From Vicinamibacteria bacterium (GTDB lineage: Bacteria; Acidobacteriota; Vicinamibacteria; Fen-336; JAGNNV01): DNA of 16,821 nucleotides. The position numbers and the translations under genes were made by a program. Positions 15,937 to 16,821 of the stretch are shown here, one piece after another. The stretch is from positions 1-16,821 of the forward strand of contig JAENWE010000260.1 in NCBI GenBank assembly GCA_016650185.1. Reading direction: 5' to 3'. The notes below the pieces were generated by a model, which worked only from the letters and a program-made list of their open reading frames with translations, made no database searches and was not told the origin of the DNA. Numbering within the stretch: position 1 is the stretch's first letter; every line of letters starts with the position of its first letter.

Positions 15937-15963
15937 GGAACCTTTCCCCCCTCCAGGGCGTTA
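15937..15963 (+). promoter_or_regulatory. Putative ECF-sigma promoter for the lipoprotein-sigma operon
   Basis: GGAACC at 15937-15942, a 16-base spacer, then CGTTA at 15959-15963 (equivalently GGAAC-N18-GTT). This fits the consensus of several stress ECF sigma factors, for example the mycobacterial SigE/SigH type. Transcription would start near 15970, about 33 bases before the lipoprotein ATG. Autoregulation by the sigma factor encoded downstream is an inference. Confidence 0.5.
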
Positions 15964-15992
15964 GAAGAGACAGAACCACACTGTCCCTGGAG
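15951..15992 (+). repeat. 8-bp inverted repeat spanning the promoter -10 side and the ribosome site
   Basis: CTCCAGGG (15951-15958) and CCCTGGAG (15985-15992) are perfect reverse complements 34 bases apart. The right arm includes the GGAG ribosome site (15989-15992) of the lipoprotein gene. A nested GACAG/CTGTC stem lies at 15969-15973 and 15981-15985. It could be an operator pair or an mRNA fold that hides the ribosome site. Confidence 0.4.
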
Positions 15993-16002
15993 AAAAAGCC
16001 CC

Positions 16003-16422
16003 ATGTTTCAACGACTTGCGATCACATGCTCCCTGGCCTTCGCCAGCATCGGTTGCCTGGTGAATGTCACCCATGTCTCGAACCCGGACAGATACTTCGA
16101 GGAAGCGATGAGAAACGCCCGGGCGGTTGCGGGCAGGCAGGGCCCAGCCCGCGAGCTCCATGTTCTCGTTTATGACGCCGACGAGCGAAAACTGGTGAGG
16201 GTCGACCTTCCTCTTGGGCTCGTCTCGAGACTGGCCCGCGACGCGGATTTCGACTGGGACTTTGACGACTTCGACGTCTGCAACTCGTCCCGTCACGGGT
16301 GTTCCGAGGCCCGACATCGGCTGAGAAGGTTCAGTGGGAGGGATCTGGCGAAGCTTCCCCTTGGACCCCTGGTTGAGGTGAGCGACGATGATGGCGAACG
16401 CGTCTTTGTCTATTTGCGCTGA
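16003..16422 (+). CDS. Small lipoprotein encoded upstream of an ECF sigma factor
   Basis: A 139-residue protein with an N-terminal leader (MFQRLAITCSLAFASIGC) whose Cys18 sits in a usable lipobox, so it is probably a membrane-anchored lipoprotein. The mature part contains VRVDLPLGLVSRLARDA (66-81), an acidic Asp/Phe run around 80-91, a basic stretch near 104-114 and a C-terminal strand LVEVSDDDGERVFVYL. That last layout resembles the small repeated domain in SHOCT/YvlB-like proteins often found near stress regulators; this is pattern memory, not a search. A GGAG site ten bases upstream supports ATG 16003. It precedes the sigma factor gene by 21 bases in the same frame, so it may sense envelope state or act with a downstream anti-sigma factor. 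Confidence 0.7.
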   Translation: MFQRLAITCSLAFASIGCLVNVTHVSNPDRYFEEAMRNARAVAGRQGPARELHVLVYDADERKLVRVDLPLGLVSRLARDADFDWDFDDFDVCNSSRHGCSEARHRLRRFSGRDLAKLPLGPLVEVSDDDGERVFVYLR

Positions 16423-16443
16423 GGTCGCAGAAGATCGCATCTT

Positions 16444-16821
16444 GTGGAGCGGTGGAACGGAATCGCCGATACCGATCTGCTCGCCCGGCTTTCGGCGGGA
16501 GATGAGGACGCCCTGTCTCCGCTCATGGTCCGGCATGAACGACGGCTCTATGGGATCGCCTACGGCTATTTGCGAAACTCCGAAGATGCCCTCGAAGTTG
16601 TTCAGGATGCCTTCGTTAAACTCTTTCAGCAGAGCGCTCGGATTGACGCCCGCGCCGAGGTCGGAGCCTGGCTCACCCGCGTGGCCATCAACGCGGCCAT
16701 CGACCGGTATCGGCAGAAGAAGCGTCGAGGGACACGTGAAGTCGCGGTCGAGAACGAGGACCTCCAGCATGTCCCGTCCCGGCATGAGGCAGGGCCCATC
16801 GACCATCTCCACACCGAAGAC
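16444..16821 (+). CDS. RNA polymerase ECF sigma factor (partial, 3' end outside the window)
   Basis: The first 126 residues of a sigma-70 family ECF factor are visible. Sigma region 2 spans about residues 24-93. It contains ALSPLMVRHERRLYGIAYGY, the core-binding helix NSEDALEVVQDAFVKLF and the -10-recognising helix WLTRVAINAAIDRYRQKKRR. The linker then begins and region 4 lies beyond the window edge. GTG 16444 is chosen as the only suitable start after the in-frame stop of the lipoprotein gene; AGAAGA upstream is a weak ribosome site. It would direct RNA polymerase to GGAAC-type promoters, including perhaps the one at 15937. An anti-sigma gene, if present, should follow outside the window. 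Confidence 0.92.
   Translation, partial: MERWNGIADTDLLARLSAGDEDALSPLMVRHERRLYGIAYGYLRNSEDALEVVQDAFVKLFQQSARIDARAEVGAWLTRVAINAAIDRYRQKKRRGTREVAVENEDLQHVPSRHEAGPIDHLHTED

Noticed and set aside
15961..16812. Minus-strand open frame of 283 codons across the lipoprotein and sigma genes
   Set aside because: It covers two plus-strand genes with clear signatures (lipobox, sigma region 2) and the gap between them. No family resemblance was seen.
1..16821. tRNA, rRNA, CRISPR array, insertion sequence or prophage signal
   Set aside because: The gaps are short and none shows a cloverleaf, spaced repeats, transposase or attachment-site pattern. Coding style is uniform across the window.

Overview
This is a GC-rich bacterial chromosomal window of ordinary metabolic genes. 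It contains no mobile elements, CRISPR array, rRNA or tRNA that I can see. The protein mix points to a free-living, peptide- and sugar-using Gram-negative-type bacterium: two S9 serine peptidases, leucine-type dehydrogenase, NAD-type isocitrate dehydrogenase, Mak-type fructokinase, a NagX/HGSNAT-like acyltransferase, a lipoprotein and an ECF sigma factor. An Acidobacteriota-like affiliation is my best guess, but it is inference from gene style, not a measured placement.

Layout. (1) 1-258: the tail of something entering from the left, then a short convergent intergenic stretch with several small hairpins. (2) 259-12285, all on the minus strand and mostly tightly packed, read from right to left: thrB, thrC (ATGA overlap), a multi-pass NagX/HGSNAT-like acyltransferase, mak fructokinase (GTGA overlap), a 346-base gap holding a Tyr/Arg-rich frame without a normal start, then a family-5 solute-binding protein with no signal peptide, oligopeptidase B, an exported S9 peptidase, a leucine/branched-chain amino-acid dehydrogenase and an alpha/beta hydrolase. 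(3) 12333-13379, plus strand: an agmatinase-family ureohydrolase, divergent from thrB. (4) 13399-15916, minus strand: LOG-family protein, NAD-type isocitrate dehydrogenase (ATGA overlap) and a secreted protein of unknown function (5 bases further). (5) 16003 to the right edge, plus strand: a small lipoprotein, then an ECF sigma factor cut by the window end. They are preceded by a sequence that fits an ECF-type promoter.

How the genes work together. The last five minus-strand genes read like a peptide-to-oxoacid route. Peptides are bound, cut after Lys/Arg by oligopeptidase B and processed by a second S9 enzyme, and released branched-chain amino acids are deaminated to 2-oxoacids. The upstream thrB-thrC pair makes threonine from homoserine. 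The lipoprotein-sigma pair looks like an envelope-related regulatory unit that may switch on its own transcription. I found no clearly novel system. The observations most worth checking are the ECF promoter with its flanking inverted repeat, the start-less frame at 7794-8045, and the signal-less solute-binding protein in the peptidase operon.
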